A DNA stretch of 64,000 bases, from assembly GCA_029817715.1 (NCBI GenBank), contig JARUPY010000138.1, positions 1-64,000 on the forward strand. The letters are read 5' to 3'. The notes below the pieces were generated by a model, which worked only from the letters and a program-made list of their open reading frames with translations, was not told where the DNA came from and made no database searches. Both the position numbers and the translations under genes were made by a program. This document shows positions 1 through 11,392 of the stretch, piece after piece (position 1 is the stretch's first letter; each line of letters starts with the position of its first letter). This DNA comes from Melastoma dodecandrum (lineage: Eukaryota; Streptophyta; Magnoliopsida; Myrtales; Melastomataceae).

Positions 1-699
1 AAGCAACCTGGTGAAATGAAATGGTGAGTTGCTGCTTACTGCCTAGATACAGGACTGAGTGCAGTCATTAGGTCTTTACCTTTGGACTTAGGCAAATAAC
101 TTCTGCAACAATAGAAACAACCTGATTCCTCAAAGAAGCCTAACTGACTCTCCATAGTTGTGGCGTTCTTTTATAACTTGCCTCCATTTCCATAATTAGC
201 ACTCTCTCTTTCATTTTTTTTAATGCCCCTGTTTGCTCGAATAAAAGAATAGTAAATTAAATCCAGCAGAACTTGCAATAAGCATCCGCAAATTAAGCAC
301 CTTCAGAAGCAAACAAAATCAAGGTGTAATATGCATTATGATCAAATGATTGGTGACAGGTATCTAGATGGACGAACACTGTCAAATTTAACAAATGACA
401 GGAAACATCATGGCAAGAAAGTACATCCCAAACAAATAATTCAGGTCTATGACATAGCAAGTGAAACCATAACAGCATAATTAGCAAAATTCCTATGGCT
501 TTCTAGGTTAAGTCGATGATGATACAAGACAATGTATGTGATTCAAAATGACAAACAAATGCAAGGTGATGATCATCTCGCAAAATTGATAGTTCCCACA
601 TATTTTACCTTGACAGATCAGCTTTATATGGTGTTTAGTACTAAATACTGGCAGCTCAAACGGCATTTTAATGAAAAAGATGTACCTTTACATCCTTTG
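1..699. other. AT-rich flank, no gene recognised
   Basis: Only short, unconvincing open frames occur here, on both strands. The segment adjoins the 3' portion of the decayed SMC2 copy and may hold further eroded exons or introns of it, but I could not align any block with confidence. Confidence 0.4.
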
Positions 700-3600
700 T
701 ATATTGATTGCAACTGAGCTTTTATAGCTTTTATTGCCTCTTTTGCAGGTCATTGAGTCTGCCCCTCCTGGATTATTAGAATGGTCTTATGATGGAACTC
801 TCAAGAGATTGCACAATTGTCAAATTACTCTTATACAAAAATGTTGCTTTTCTTTGGCAGCAGACTTAGCATTCTTCGAGCTCCTTTTCAATCTTGCTTA
901 CTTAATTCAGCCAGCTGGAAAAGAAACAGTTACTAATTTAATATTATGCACTTAATTGATCATATAAGCATTGAAATTTTAGAAAGAACACACCTTATGA
1001 TGCTCATTTTGCTATGCCCGTCTCTTGAATTAGGACAAGTCATAAGACTTCAGCTCTATCTGGGCTTTCAGATCCATAAATTTTTTACTGAAGGGGTAAG
1101 AGATCAGATATCTGCAGGTGAAATGAAATAAAAAAATAAAAAATAAAAACAAGAAAGATGACCAGCTCATCCCCAAGGGAAATTCCACATGCAAAACAAT
1201 TGACCTCATACAGGAAGAGAACATTGATTAATCAGAGATTAAAATATTCAGGACAGCCAAAGCGCCATTTCAAGAAATATCAAACTGATTACCTTCTCAG
1301 AAGCAAGAATAACAACAAATAAAATTTGCAAATCTTTCATTTAGATATTATGATCCAATTAGCATTGTGGTTCAGAGATCCAATACTGAGATTCTGCAGG
1401 CTTACCTTAGAATCATGTAAGGATAGTTTTCTTCTGATGCTCAGAAAGTCTTGATTCGGCCTCTGCTTTAATTATGAAAAGTTTCCTGAGCAGATCTCTT
1501 CCATCCCTGCAAGATTTGAATAGACTATTGAGGATTGGGAACTTCCGATTTGAAATGCGATTTCATGGATATTCGGATCAGAAATTTTGTTAAAAGGATG
1601 TTTGAGCTTGAATGACATACTTTAGACTTCCACCAGTTTGGAGGCCCCTTGGCTGGAATATAATCACCTTGAAGGGTAACACTTGGAGTATGAATTACCT
1701 TATTGAAAGCTATCTAAGAAACATAAAGGTACAAGATGGATTAATAAAAGGTTACCTCTCTTTATCAATATTATGAATTTGGTGCCTCAAGTTGAAACAT
1801 TACGTCTTGGGGTATAATAACTTTGAATCGTCTTTTTTTTTAAGGCCATAGTTTTGAGCCACAATTAAAAACCCTTTGTGTTCGAGTATTCTTTCTATAT
1901 GTATGAAGCTTACAATCCAATAAAACGACTTTTGATATATTGCTTGTATTTAGTGTTTTGGGCGTCGCTTTAGTGTTCTTCTTTATAAGCAATAGTGTTT
2001 TTTATCTCGTTTTTTTTGTTTTTGTGAAAAAAAAAGCATATTCTGATTTCTCATAAATCAAAACACTCCCAATGGCATCAGAAAAGTTTAGATTTTTCAA
2101 GAATCAATGTGAGGTGTAAACAACTTTTATACTTCTTGAGGTGAGCGGGATTTATCACTTTGCTTTGCTTGGGTTTATGAGCTGTGGATTGCAAGATAGC
2201 TTACATCTTTTGCAGAAATCAGCAGTCTTGCAAAACAAAGGTCGAGCCAAAAAAATGTTCCATGGCCATTCTGCAGGTACATCATAACCCTTTGAAGATA
2301 TACTTTAACAACACAGGTAATCAAATCTGAGGTTGGGCGCACACAACTACCTTTAATTTCATCTTCGTACCCAACTATAAGAGAGAGCCAGTTTGTGCAT
2401 TCTCCTTTGCCAACCTGAATTCATGCCGAGTTTAGAATTTGAATAAGTTTCAGTAATTAGGACAGACTAGACTGGTGATAAACTAAAGGTTAAATACTTT
2501 TCAAAGGAGTACATAACACAATTTTCTAACCACTCTTTAGCTGCAGCTTGTTGAACTCTAGGAGGCACAGTGTAGGACTAGAATCTAGTTCAATGGTATT
2601 ATGGTTATCCTTCTTTGCAGATTTCCATTTGTTTTAAGAGCTTGCTTTCCAGTGGTTTCAGAATCTACAACAACATGAAAACATTTTCCACCAGCTGTAA
2701 CCTGCAATGGGACTATTTACAAATCAAATCATGCACATGAAGCATTCAGCTACTCAAGACCGCTTGTTCAGATTCAAAGCCCACCTCCAAAGCAGTCATT
2801 GTTGATGCATCCTTCCACTTTGATAAGTTTAAGCCACCACACCTTTTTCCTTTGACCTGTCAAAGCTTGCTCGTTGGATTCACGGTACCTGACATCCAAA
2901 TCAACAAATATTCTTCCTGAAAGGATCCTTATTTCTTCTATTTAATGTTTGTGCAGTCTCCAACTCCAATGCACCGGCCTAAAGATTATTCAAAAGTGAT
3001 TTGAGGAAACATATCAGGGTCACTTTCTTAAAAGAATGCATCGTATATTTTTTAATCAAAGGTAGTAGTTTAACCTTTTCAAGAGCCTCCATATCACCAT
3101 CCTTTGTAGCGGAAAGAGACCTCAATAAACTTCTGAAACATTTTTTTCAACTTCTTTCACACTCACATCAATGCTCCTTTTGTGTACAGCTGCAGCTTCT
3201 TTATGCTTTGACAAAAGTTGGCTTTTTTTTCTCTTTGAGCTCTTTCTCGAATTGATTAATCTTCGTATTTCAGCTGCTTCTAGTTCAGTTTCTGCTATTC
3301 CTACAGCAGTTTTAGCATCACGGAGAGTTGGTCCTCAAGGCATTTTCCATCACTTCCGCTACTTTTTCCCAGCAAGAATGACCTATCCATGGAATAAAAA
3401 ACCGAATAGGGTAAAAATCACGTAAATTATAAATCCATACCCTGAAGTGCCACCCAAAAACAAGAGTAAATTTATTGGGGATCACACACAACATTGTAAT
3501 CGTTTTTCCTTACTCGGGCCAGGCTCTTAGAAAGTTCCTCATATCTATTTTTTAGGCCTGAGGATCCCTTCTTCAGCCCTCTTGACAGCAGAGGCACAAA

Positions 3601-5377
3601 TCCTGAGCGGACTTCTTGAGATCTTCAATACTGCTGACCATCTAATCATTATAAGAAGAAAAAACAAGGTAAGTTCATGTTGATTATGTTCAATTTAAGG
3701 AGAGACAAAAAAGATGAATTACCTTTTCGACAATCGCCCTTTTCACCTTTTGGTGTATCCTCCTTTATCTTGTTAAAATGGATACTTCCCTGACAAGATC
3801 TTGAGATAGAGGAATCCACTTCATCAGTTAATTTCTTGACAGCCCCATCCATACTGGATTCTTTCTGTGCCATCAAGTCTGATACTTTTTTCTCCGCCTC
3901 TAGCAATTCCATTTGCATCCTCGCTTTAGCCTCATCCAGCTTCTAGTTGATTTTGGCCTTAACTTGCTCCACCTCAGATACAGCACTATCTCTAATCCTC
4001 TCGCTTTCTACCATAATTCATAAGCTATTTTCAGAACCTTCTAAGTCGGTCCAACTCCACATTTCCCATTAGCCAATTGCATGTACTGCATCCTTTCTCT
4101 TTCTCAACTTTCTTCAGCGCAGGTGAGAGTTATTTCCAGATCCAGGAGCTTGTTATATCTCATCAACCTTTGTTTGCTTCTTCTCAAAGAGTTTTCAGTG
4201 CCACCTCTTTCTTCGTCTCAATACATTCGGTGTACCAGCAGCTTCCTCTTGCATAGGACAAGATATCGGGGCGGCTTCTTATTCAAAACCTTCGTTATAC
4301 GCCCTTGCATGATAAGGAAATGTGGGTTGTTAACATTGAGTTGCCACAGAGTGAAAACAGGTTCTTGACTTGAACTTGGTTGGGCAAAGCTTTCCATTTA
4401 TCACGTACTTGATTACTTCCACCCAATACTATCTGCAGCAGAAATGAAGGAAAATCATTCATGGGACCATCACTATAAACCGATTAAAGGAGTCATCCGG
4501 CCTTACAACAATCAAAAACATTCAAGATTAACACACTTAGAAAGAACTGCATGTGTGGCTATTCCACAATTTACCTTCTCCTCTATCATGCAATCCCATT
4601 GGCAGGAGGGACCTAAGTTCAATCCATCCATAAAAGCACCACCACAAGCTTAGCAGAATGAACTTTAATTTTCCGCTAATTTAATTGCACATTAGTATGT
4701 GTTATGGGAACTGATTTCTTCAATCCTCACTACCGATTGCTCGGCGAAACACCACAATTACATCATTTTTCAGCCAAAAATAAACCAAACCTGAACCAAA
4801 ATGAATAGCAATTATATTGTCTTCCACTAAAAGTGACTCCAAAAGAAGAAATGACTGTTAACATACACCTTCACAAGCTAGCCGACTGCAAAATGCAAAT
4901 TCAGGTTGGCATGCCCACTTACGCTACTTAACCACATTTCATTTCGATAAAATGAAATGACCTCTCCGAACCCTAGAAAAAGCGGCCTCTCATTACGATT
5001 TCTCATATCCAACTAAACTCCGCAATTAATTTCTCGAGAAGAAGAATCAACCGCCAGACCTGTCTCGTGACAGTAATCTCTGGATGGTCCTCGTAACCCA
5101 AGGGGCTCCTACTCCGGTCACCATTATCGAACACGATGGAGACCGTGGCCTTCGTGATCCCGGCCTGGCCCTGCTTGTAAACGAGCTCCTGTAGGTTGGC
5201 GGCGCGGACCTGCTGGAGGTTGGTAATGCCGAGGACGAAGCAGATGGAGTCGAGGATGTTAGACTTGCCGGTGCCGTTGAGGCCGGTGATGGCGTTGAAG
5301 TAAGGGTCGAACCCAGGGACGACTGTCCTCGTCGCATAGGACTTAAAGCCTTCAAGGCACACCTCCTTGATGTGCAT
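700..5377 (-). pseudogene. SMC2: SMC2 (condensin subunit) pseudogene, 5' exon intact
   Basis: SMC2 is an ATPase subunit of condensin, which compacts chromosomes in the nucleus. Exon 1 (5377 down to 5060) is fully open: it starts [20 protein letters not shown], has Walker [10 protein letters not shown] at residues 32-40, and ends in VTRQ at a clean CAG|GTCTGG donor. Everything downstream is decayed. Exon 2 (from 4432, after TGCTGCAG) matches the SMC2 continuation but has several frameshifts and stops down to about 4060. Further recognisable blocks lie at 4060-3730 and 3510-3640 (SSIEDLKKS), 3290-3370 (LAGKSSG..GKCLEDQL), 3130-3280, 2680-2900 (hinge-proximal), 2330-2420, 1000-1080 (QIELKSYDLS) and 780-950. 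They appear in the correct SMC2 order, separated by non-coding spacers in intron positions, so this is a decayed genomic duplicate and not a processed copy. The C-terminal Walker B/signature part is not visible. Identification rests on remembered family sequence; high confidence for the family, high for loss of function. Confidence 0.88.
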
Positions 5378-5456
5378 TGCTAGCGGAAGAACGAAGAGCT
5401 GAGGGGAAGTGGAAGGATCCCGAAAATGGAATCCCTAGAAATTCGGGGCGAGGAGA

Positions 5457-5512
5457 GAAAGAAGAAGAAGAAGAAGAAGAAGAAGAAGAAGCAGAAGAAG
5501 AAGACGGAAGGC
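5457..5512. repeat. GAA trinucleotide microsatellite
   Basis: An almost uninterrupted run of GAA units (plus strand), with one GCA interruption, lies in the presumed 5' UTR of the SMC2 copy, where it would be transcribed as a CTT/UCU-rich leader. Such leaders are common in plant genes. Confidence 0.85.
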
Positions 5513-5567
5513 GGGAAAGTTGAATTTTGATTTCCGCCAGTTTGCAATTGGATTCAGTGGGCCGGGT

Positions 5568-5580
5568 TCTATTTATAGGG
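5568..5580 (-). promoter_or_regulatory. Putative TATA box of the SMC2 copy
   Basis: On the minus strand this reads CCCTATAAATAG, about 190 bp upstream of the SMC2 start codon. A purine/pyrimidine GAA/TTC microsatellite follows in the presumed 5' UTR. Position and consensus fit a plant TATA box; whether it is active is inference. Confidence 0.5.
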
Positions 5581-5650
5581 CTGATGGGAAATGGGCCTTT
5601 TTGGGCCTTATGGCCTTTATTGTCAACAAACGAGTGAAACTTGCCTTTCA

Positions 5651-6783
5651 TTAACCAAACAAAACCCCAATATGCTTTTAGTCAAACCTTTTTATAGATC
5701 GTTTCCTTTCCTACCTTTCTCCACATGAAAGCAATCTTCCTTAGCTTTGAAACCACAAGATGCAAACAATGTCCCATCGTGGGTGTTGTTTGTTGGGTTG
5801 GGATTGATTTTGTTTTAGTGTGTTGTTAGGATGCATCGAATATGTATATATATGTGTGTGTGTATAAGGCATGTGAATACAACATATCTTAAAGTGGAGG
5901 TCGCCATCGATACCTTTATATCACACACGCACATGACATTGTTGTAAAGACAAAGGAACAAAACTCTCCCCCTTTGATTCCCCAACACACAAGGTTTGGT
6001 TTGCTTCTTACTTTGCTGCTGAACCTATCAACAATCCCATCTCATCTACCCCCCAAGAACTCCTCCATTCTTCTTCTTCTTGTATTATTTGGGCTCAGAC
6101 CCCCATTCCCATCTCACCAACCCAAAACCCCCCCCCCCCCACCCCACCCCAACTCTTCTTACATACACATCCTTGTCTGAAAGAAACAAAACATTGTCAA
6201 ACTACACCAATGTTTTTTGGGTCCTTTCTCAGAATGTGAAAATACAGTAGGACATTCTAAAAATTGTCCATCTTTTCATTCTTTATAATCCGGGTGTATT
6301 TCCACTTGTTGTTTTGGGAATCTTGGAATGGGAAATTTCCTGAATTGATCCAAAAAAATTGCGTTAGTTTCTTGAAAACAAGGGACCAGCCTTGGAAGAA
6401 TAAAAGCTACAAAAGGAAACCGACCATGTGCTCATTCTTTGGGAAATGCTGTCAAAATTAAAGACCACACAATAAATTTTTTTTTTTTTAGAGAAATCTG
6501 AATTCTCGCTTTTTAGATTTAGTAGATGTAAAACTTTGGCGACACTCCAATTTTTTTTTTTAACATTTTGCTTGCATTTCAATGCCCTGGATGCAGGTAA
6601 TAACAGGCTGAAAGATCAAACAGTGACTACCTATGCAAGGCCGGTGGCCGCAGATCGCAATCCGGATGATTTCAGAGTCCTCTAGTTTAAATGCGGCTCG
6701 CGAATAAGTGTCGCAGTGATGGTTGCAGTCGGGGAGTTGGTGTTTTGTCTCCTACAATCATCTTGTGGAGTTTCTTGTCGTAG
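5651..6783. other. Intergenic/5' region, no exon recognised
   Basis: This is AT-rich DNA with CT-rich and poly-C stretches (about 6128-6150) and a short GT/TA microsatellite near 5845-5865. I searched for the N-terminal C2 exon expected upstream of the coiled-coil gene and found none. A weak exon-like open stretch follows a GATGCAG at about 6590-6596 but ends at a stop near 6687. Confidence 0.4.
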
Positions 6784-8823
6784 GTGGTTGATATGAACGT
6801 CAGGAGGAATCAAGATGCCGCGCAGTCGGCCTCCAGGAGTAGTTCCGGCAGGGATACGCCTCCGGATATTGAGAAATTTGAAGTTGTTCTGTCTAGTCCT
6901 TCGGGTTCCGCATCGAGGATTGGTTCGACAGCCGAGTCTCGGGAACTACAGGTTCCGAATCCAAAGGATGATGGGTCGCGGTGGGAGTGGTTGCTCGATT
7001 TTGGACGCAATGTGGGTGCCGGTCGTGTAACGGATGCCATTGCAGGGAATCGGGAGGAAGATGGGATAAAGAGTGTTTCATCTGTCGCGGAGATGGACCG
7101 ATCAAAGGTGGATTTACATGCCATGGCGGACATCTCGGGGTTGGAATTGCAGACGCTGAGGAAACAGATCGTGAAAGAGACCAAGAGGAGCAGGAATCTG
7201 TCGAGACAGCTCGAGAGGTTGAGCAAAGAGAAGGACACACTGGAGAAAGAGATCGAGAGGATGAAGGATACCAGGATGCTTTCTCGGGAAGGAAAGGATC
7301 CTGAGCGTGTTATCGAGGAACTGCAACAGGAGCTGTACCACGAGAAAGACGTGAGCTCGAACCTGCGGCTGCAGCTCTCGAAGACGCAGGAATCGAATGA
7401 GGAATTGTTTCTTGCAGTAAAAGATCTGGACGAAATGCTGAAGAGGAAAGACGAGGAGAAATCGCGTAAGGTTGGGCCACCTCGAGATGAGGAAGGTGAC
7501 ATCTATAGTCAGATGGAGCAACTTGCACTCGACTATGAGATACTTCAGCAGGAAAATCATGAGTTGTCTTGTAGATTGGAGCAGAGTCGGCTTCAGGAAC
7601 AGCTGAAGATGCATTTCGACTGCTTCTCGTGTGGTCCTGTAGTGTACGAATTGGAGAACCAGATTGAGACGTTAGAAAAAGAGCTCGAGAAGAAATCAAA
7701 GGAGTTAAGGGACATTGCGAGTGCGAAAAATGAGCAGGAGAAAAGGGTGGAACGAGCCGAGAATGAGATGAGAAAGATAAGGTCAAAATACGCGACTGTG
7801 GCCACAAAGCTACAGGAGGAGTTCAGGGTTCTGACCGAGCAGATGGTATTGACATTCAAAGCAAATGAGATCATTTTTACAAAAGCAATGACAGAAGCCT
7901 CACGAATGCGTTCAGAGAAGAATCGCCTAGAGGAGATGCTCGAAAAGGCTAACATGGAGGTGTCGAGCATTAGGGATTCATACGAAATGAAATTAAGAGA
8001 AAACACAGATCAAATAGGAAGAATGAAATCAGAGATTGATGATAAATCGGCGCAGGTTGAAGATAAGAACAGGGATATCGTTAAGATGAAGTCCGAAATT
8101 ACAAGGCTTGCCAGAGAGAATGGGAAGTGCGAAAGCAAAGAGCCGGTCAGTGCAAGTAAAGTGCCCGAGAACAAGATCAAGCACTTGGAAGAGAAAATAA
8201 GTTTGTTGAGATCCATGAACGATGAAAAGGACATGACCATCAGAACTCTGAGATCGCAACTCCACAGCGTAAGAGCAAAGGGTGGCGAGACGACAATATC
8301 TGCACAAGAGCATGGGATGGACAAAGAACGACCACGGAAGCGAGCGGCAAAACTTAAGGAGGTTGTAAAGGAAATATCTCCAAGCATCAGGATGGCAGAG
8401 AAGAAGACGGGGAGCAATCAAATCACTGCCTTGGACAGGAGAAAGACTACTCATCACCACAATGAAGCTGCAAAGAAAGAGCGCACCGTCGCAACCTCGA
8501 GGTACAAATCACATTTACGGTGGTTTTCTCTATAGACAAGCTGGTGTGGTGGAGCTAGCTGTCGTTCCCCTGTTATTACGTGCAGTTCTGGCTATAACAC
8601 TGAGTGGGCAGCGGAAAGTTCAACATCAGGCGCTAGGGAAAGCCGACTTGATGAGGCAACACATGAGTCAGCGAACGCGACGGAGGAGAACAGATCTTTG
8701 GAGCACGAATTGAGGGGATTGCAGGAAAGGTCATCGGAGATAAGCCTAATGTTGGCCGAGGTGGAAGGTGAGCGGCAACAGCTCGCGACGACAGCACGAT
8801 GCCTCGCACAAGGAAAGCAATAG
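6784..8823 (+). CDS. EEIG1/EHBP1-like plant coiled-coil protein, N-terminal C2 part missing
   Basis: Two exons: 6784-8501 and 8586-8823. Intron 8502-8585 has a GAG|GTACAAAT donor and an ACGTGCAG acceptor (phase 2), and the reading frame closes exactly at TAG 8821-8823. The first ATG is at 6793, giving about 648 aa; a TAG at 6781-6783 directly before the open frame could be an in-frame stop or a splice acceptor. The protein has a Ser-rich head (1-60), SRWEWLLDF at 62-70, a long coiled coil from about 115 (LELQTLRKQIVKE) to about 480, a basic tail, and a C-terminal block with SEISLMLAEVEGERQQL. Plant proteins of this layout usually begin with an NT-type C2 domain of about 150 residues and have been linked to organelle movement or membrane association; that domain is not visible upstream. 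It may be a truncated gene or a paralogue with a distant first exon. Family call good, function unknown. Confidence 0.75.
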
Positions 8824-9332
8824 AGATCGATTCAGCAAGGACCCTAGTATAAGTCGATGCGATCTCGTCAGATCTCCAGGTGAAATCCATTTCCTTCCCC
8901 AGAACCAGCACTGCGACGAGTAGTTTTCCGGCGATATTAATACTCCGAGGTATCAACACACCACTTGGGACAAAGATGACGAATATCAGATAATATTTAA
9001 TACAATCAAACGCTCTTGTTGACAACTGTGGTTTTAATAGAAAGGTTGTCGTTGGCCAAGTTCGCATTTCCTCCCCACAACTTACGTACAAGGTTTCAAG
9101 ATTGGACGTCAGAACGTGTTTTAGTCCGTCATGCTTCCATATGCCAGCAAGCTCCCCACTTGCCATGCTATTATTAGTCATGACTACCTTAACCGCACAA
9201 ATTAAATTTCACGCGCCACGAAATAAATAATCTCGTCGATACGTGACGCAATAGATCATCATCATCATCAAGCTTAGGTGTGGACATTGTAAGAACTGAA
9301 TGAATAACATCGTTGCCTTGGGGACTTTTAGC
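8824..9332. other. Convergent intergenic spacer
   Basis: This is the shared 3' region between the plus-strand coiled-coil gene and the minus-strand CoA-ligase gene. It should contain both 3' UTRs. I see no further gene. Confidence 0.5.
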
Positions 9333-11208
9333 TCATGCGCCAAATTTGGGGACCTTAGCGGTTGAGATCTTGGCGAGGAAGTGTTCCGCGACTATCCTTC
9401 GCTGGATCTTACCGGACGCAGTCTTGGGGACGGAATCCGTGAGGAACACCTTCTTTGGTACCTTGAAGGTGGCGAGGTTCTTCTTGCAGAAACGGATAAC
9501 GTCCTCGTCGGTGAGGTTCACACCTTCCCTTGGGATGATGGCGCAGTTGATCTGCAGCGATATAGATGTAACATTGAACGCCTTAGAACGCAATTTCACG
9601 ACGAACAATGTCGGGTGATTGGTTTCAGTTTTACCTCTTCGCCGTACTTATCGTCAGGGATTCCGAAGGCGACTGCCTGCGCGACATCAGGGTGCGACAG
9701 GAGGACCGCATCAACTTCGATCGGAGAAATCTTTTCACCTGGCATCATTAAGTTTGATGAAACTTGGTCAGTCTTACCCGGAAAATGTCAACATTGGATA
9801 GACCGATTCTAACCGTCAAAAAGGCAAATTACCTCCACGGTTGATTAGCTCCTTGATCCTGCCAACTAAATGCAAGTAGCCATCCTCATCCAAGTAGCCA
9901 ACATCCCCGGTGTGGAACCATCCGAACTGGTACGCCTGCTTGTTTGCTTCAGGATTATTCTTGTAACCCTTTGTCACGTTTGGGCCGCGAATGCACACCT
10001 CCCCACTCACGCCGGGGATCTGCAGGGAACCACTCTCGTCTAAGATTGCCATCTCCTGACCCACTGGCCTGCCAACCGACCCAGGCTTGTGAACGAAGTC
10101 CTCGGGCAGTGGGTTTGAGGCCATCAGGTGCGAGGCCTCTGTCATTGCATATGCCTCGAGCACAGGTGCGTTGAACGATTCCTCAAGCCGCGAGAGAATT
10201 GAGGGGGCTAGAGAGGCGCTGCAGCTCCGGATAAACCTCAAGTTTGGGTATGACGGCTCGGGCTTGCTGAGGTGGCGGTCGAGGATGATTTGATGGATAG
10301 TTGGGACTGCTGTATACCATGTAGCGTTGTACTTGATCATGTCTGCCCAGAAGGTAGAGGCAGAGAACCTCCCTGCAGCCGGGAGGGCCACGGCCGAACC
10401 AGAAATGAGGGAGCTCAAGAGGCCCGCCAAAAGACCATGAACATGAAACAGTGGCAGGACGATCACCGTCGAATCGGACTCGGTCAGCTTGTAGACCGAC
10501 TTGATGTTCTGTACCGATGATGCCAGGTTCAGCTGGCTAAGTGGGACGCCCTTTGGCCGGCTCGTTGTTCCAGATGTATGGAGGAACAACGCAATATCAG
10601 ACGGATCATTCATCGGTAGCGATGTCGATTCTCTTGTCATGTCTGCGTCGGCAGATGAGAGCATAATCCTTGAACTGGCCAACTCGAGCTTCGCGGTCAC
10701 CCGCGGGATGCCAAGTTTCGCTGCTGCAGCCTCTGCGGCCCGGTTCCCCTCTGCAGGTATCAACAGCAGCTTCGACTCCGAGTCAGAGAGATAAAACTCG
10801 AATTCCTCCACCGTGTAGGCGGAATTCAGCGGCGCGGCTGTCGCTCGGCAACGTATCACGGCCAGAAACATGATCACGAACTGCAACACAAACAGAGCAA
10901 CGTCAACAAGAGGACCCAATTCCCCAAAACACAAAATAACCTCATATACATTGCACACGGATTGCTCGACAAGAAACCCTAAATAAAACCATCGGTTCCC
11001 ATACCTCGACGGTGTTGAGGAAGGTGAGGGCAACCACATCACCGGGGCCAACCGAACCAGCAAGGAGAGAGGCGGCGTGATCGACGAGCTCTTGGAGGCG
11101 TTGGTGATCGAGATCAAACTGCCCGGAGACAGAGACGGCACGGCGAGAGGGGAACTCCGCGGCGGACTTCCTGAGGAGATCAGTCAGAGTCACGGCGGCC
11201 TTCTCCAT
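9333..11208 (-). CDS. AAE3: Oxalate--CoA ligase (acyl-activating enzyme 3 type)
   Basis: An ATP-dependent ligase of the ANL/4CL superfamily. AAE3 enzymes convert oxalate to oxalyl-CoA in the cytosol, opening the CoA-dependent oxalate degradation route. Four exons on the minus strand: 11208-11005, 10880-9833, 9738-9635 and 9551-9333, all with GT-AG borders and phases 0, 1, 0; the joined frame is 524 codons plus TGA. Visible motifs: AMP-binding loop HTSGTTSRPKGVP (169-181), FHVHG (213-217), YAMTEA (312-317), FHTGD (390-394), the hinge region RIKELINRGGEKISP (409-423) and the catalytic-lysine motif PKTASGK with K500. No PTS1 tripeptide (ends FGA) and no obvious transit peptide, which agrees with a cytosolic AAE3. 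The length is close to the usual 510-525. All key motifs are intact, so it is probably functional. The distinction from other AAE subfamilies rests on overall similarity. Confidence 0.93.
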
Positions 11209-11384
11209 CTTCGTAGAGGAAGAAGAGACGAGCGGATCAAAACAGAAAGAGGGGACGGAAATCACAAGAGAATGTATCTGGTGGGAATGGCGATAATCGC
11301 CCTCTTCGATGAGTGCAATGAGAATGAGAAAGAGGTTGAGGGTGGTTGTGGGGATGGAGGAGGAGGAGGAGAGTCTAGCGCGTG

Positions 11385-11392
11385 TATTTATA
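11385..11392 (-). promoter_or_regulatory. Putative TATA box of AAE3
   Basis: The minus strand reads TATAAATA about 180 bp upstream of the AAE3 ATG, followed by a CT-rich leader (GA-rich on plus). This is a good match to a plant core promoter; no other element was tested. Confidence 0.55.

Noticed and set aside
6810..8460. Several long open frames antisense or shifted within the coiled-coil gene
   Set aside because: They are frame shadows of a codon-biased coiled-coil sequence, Ser/Leu-rich and without homology or splice support.
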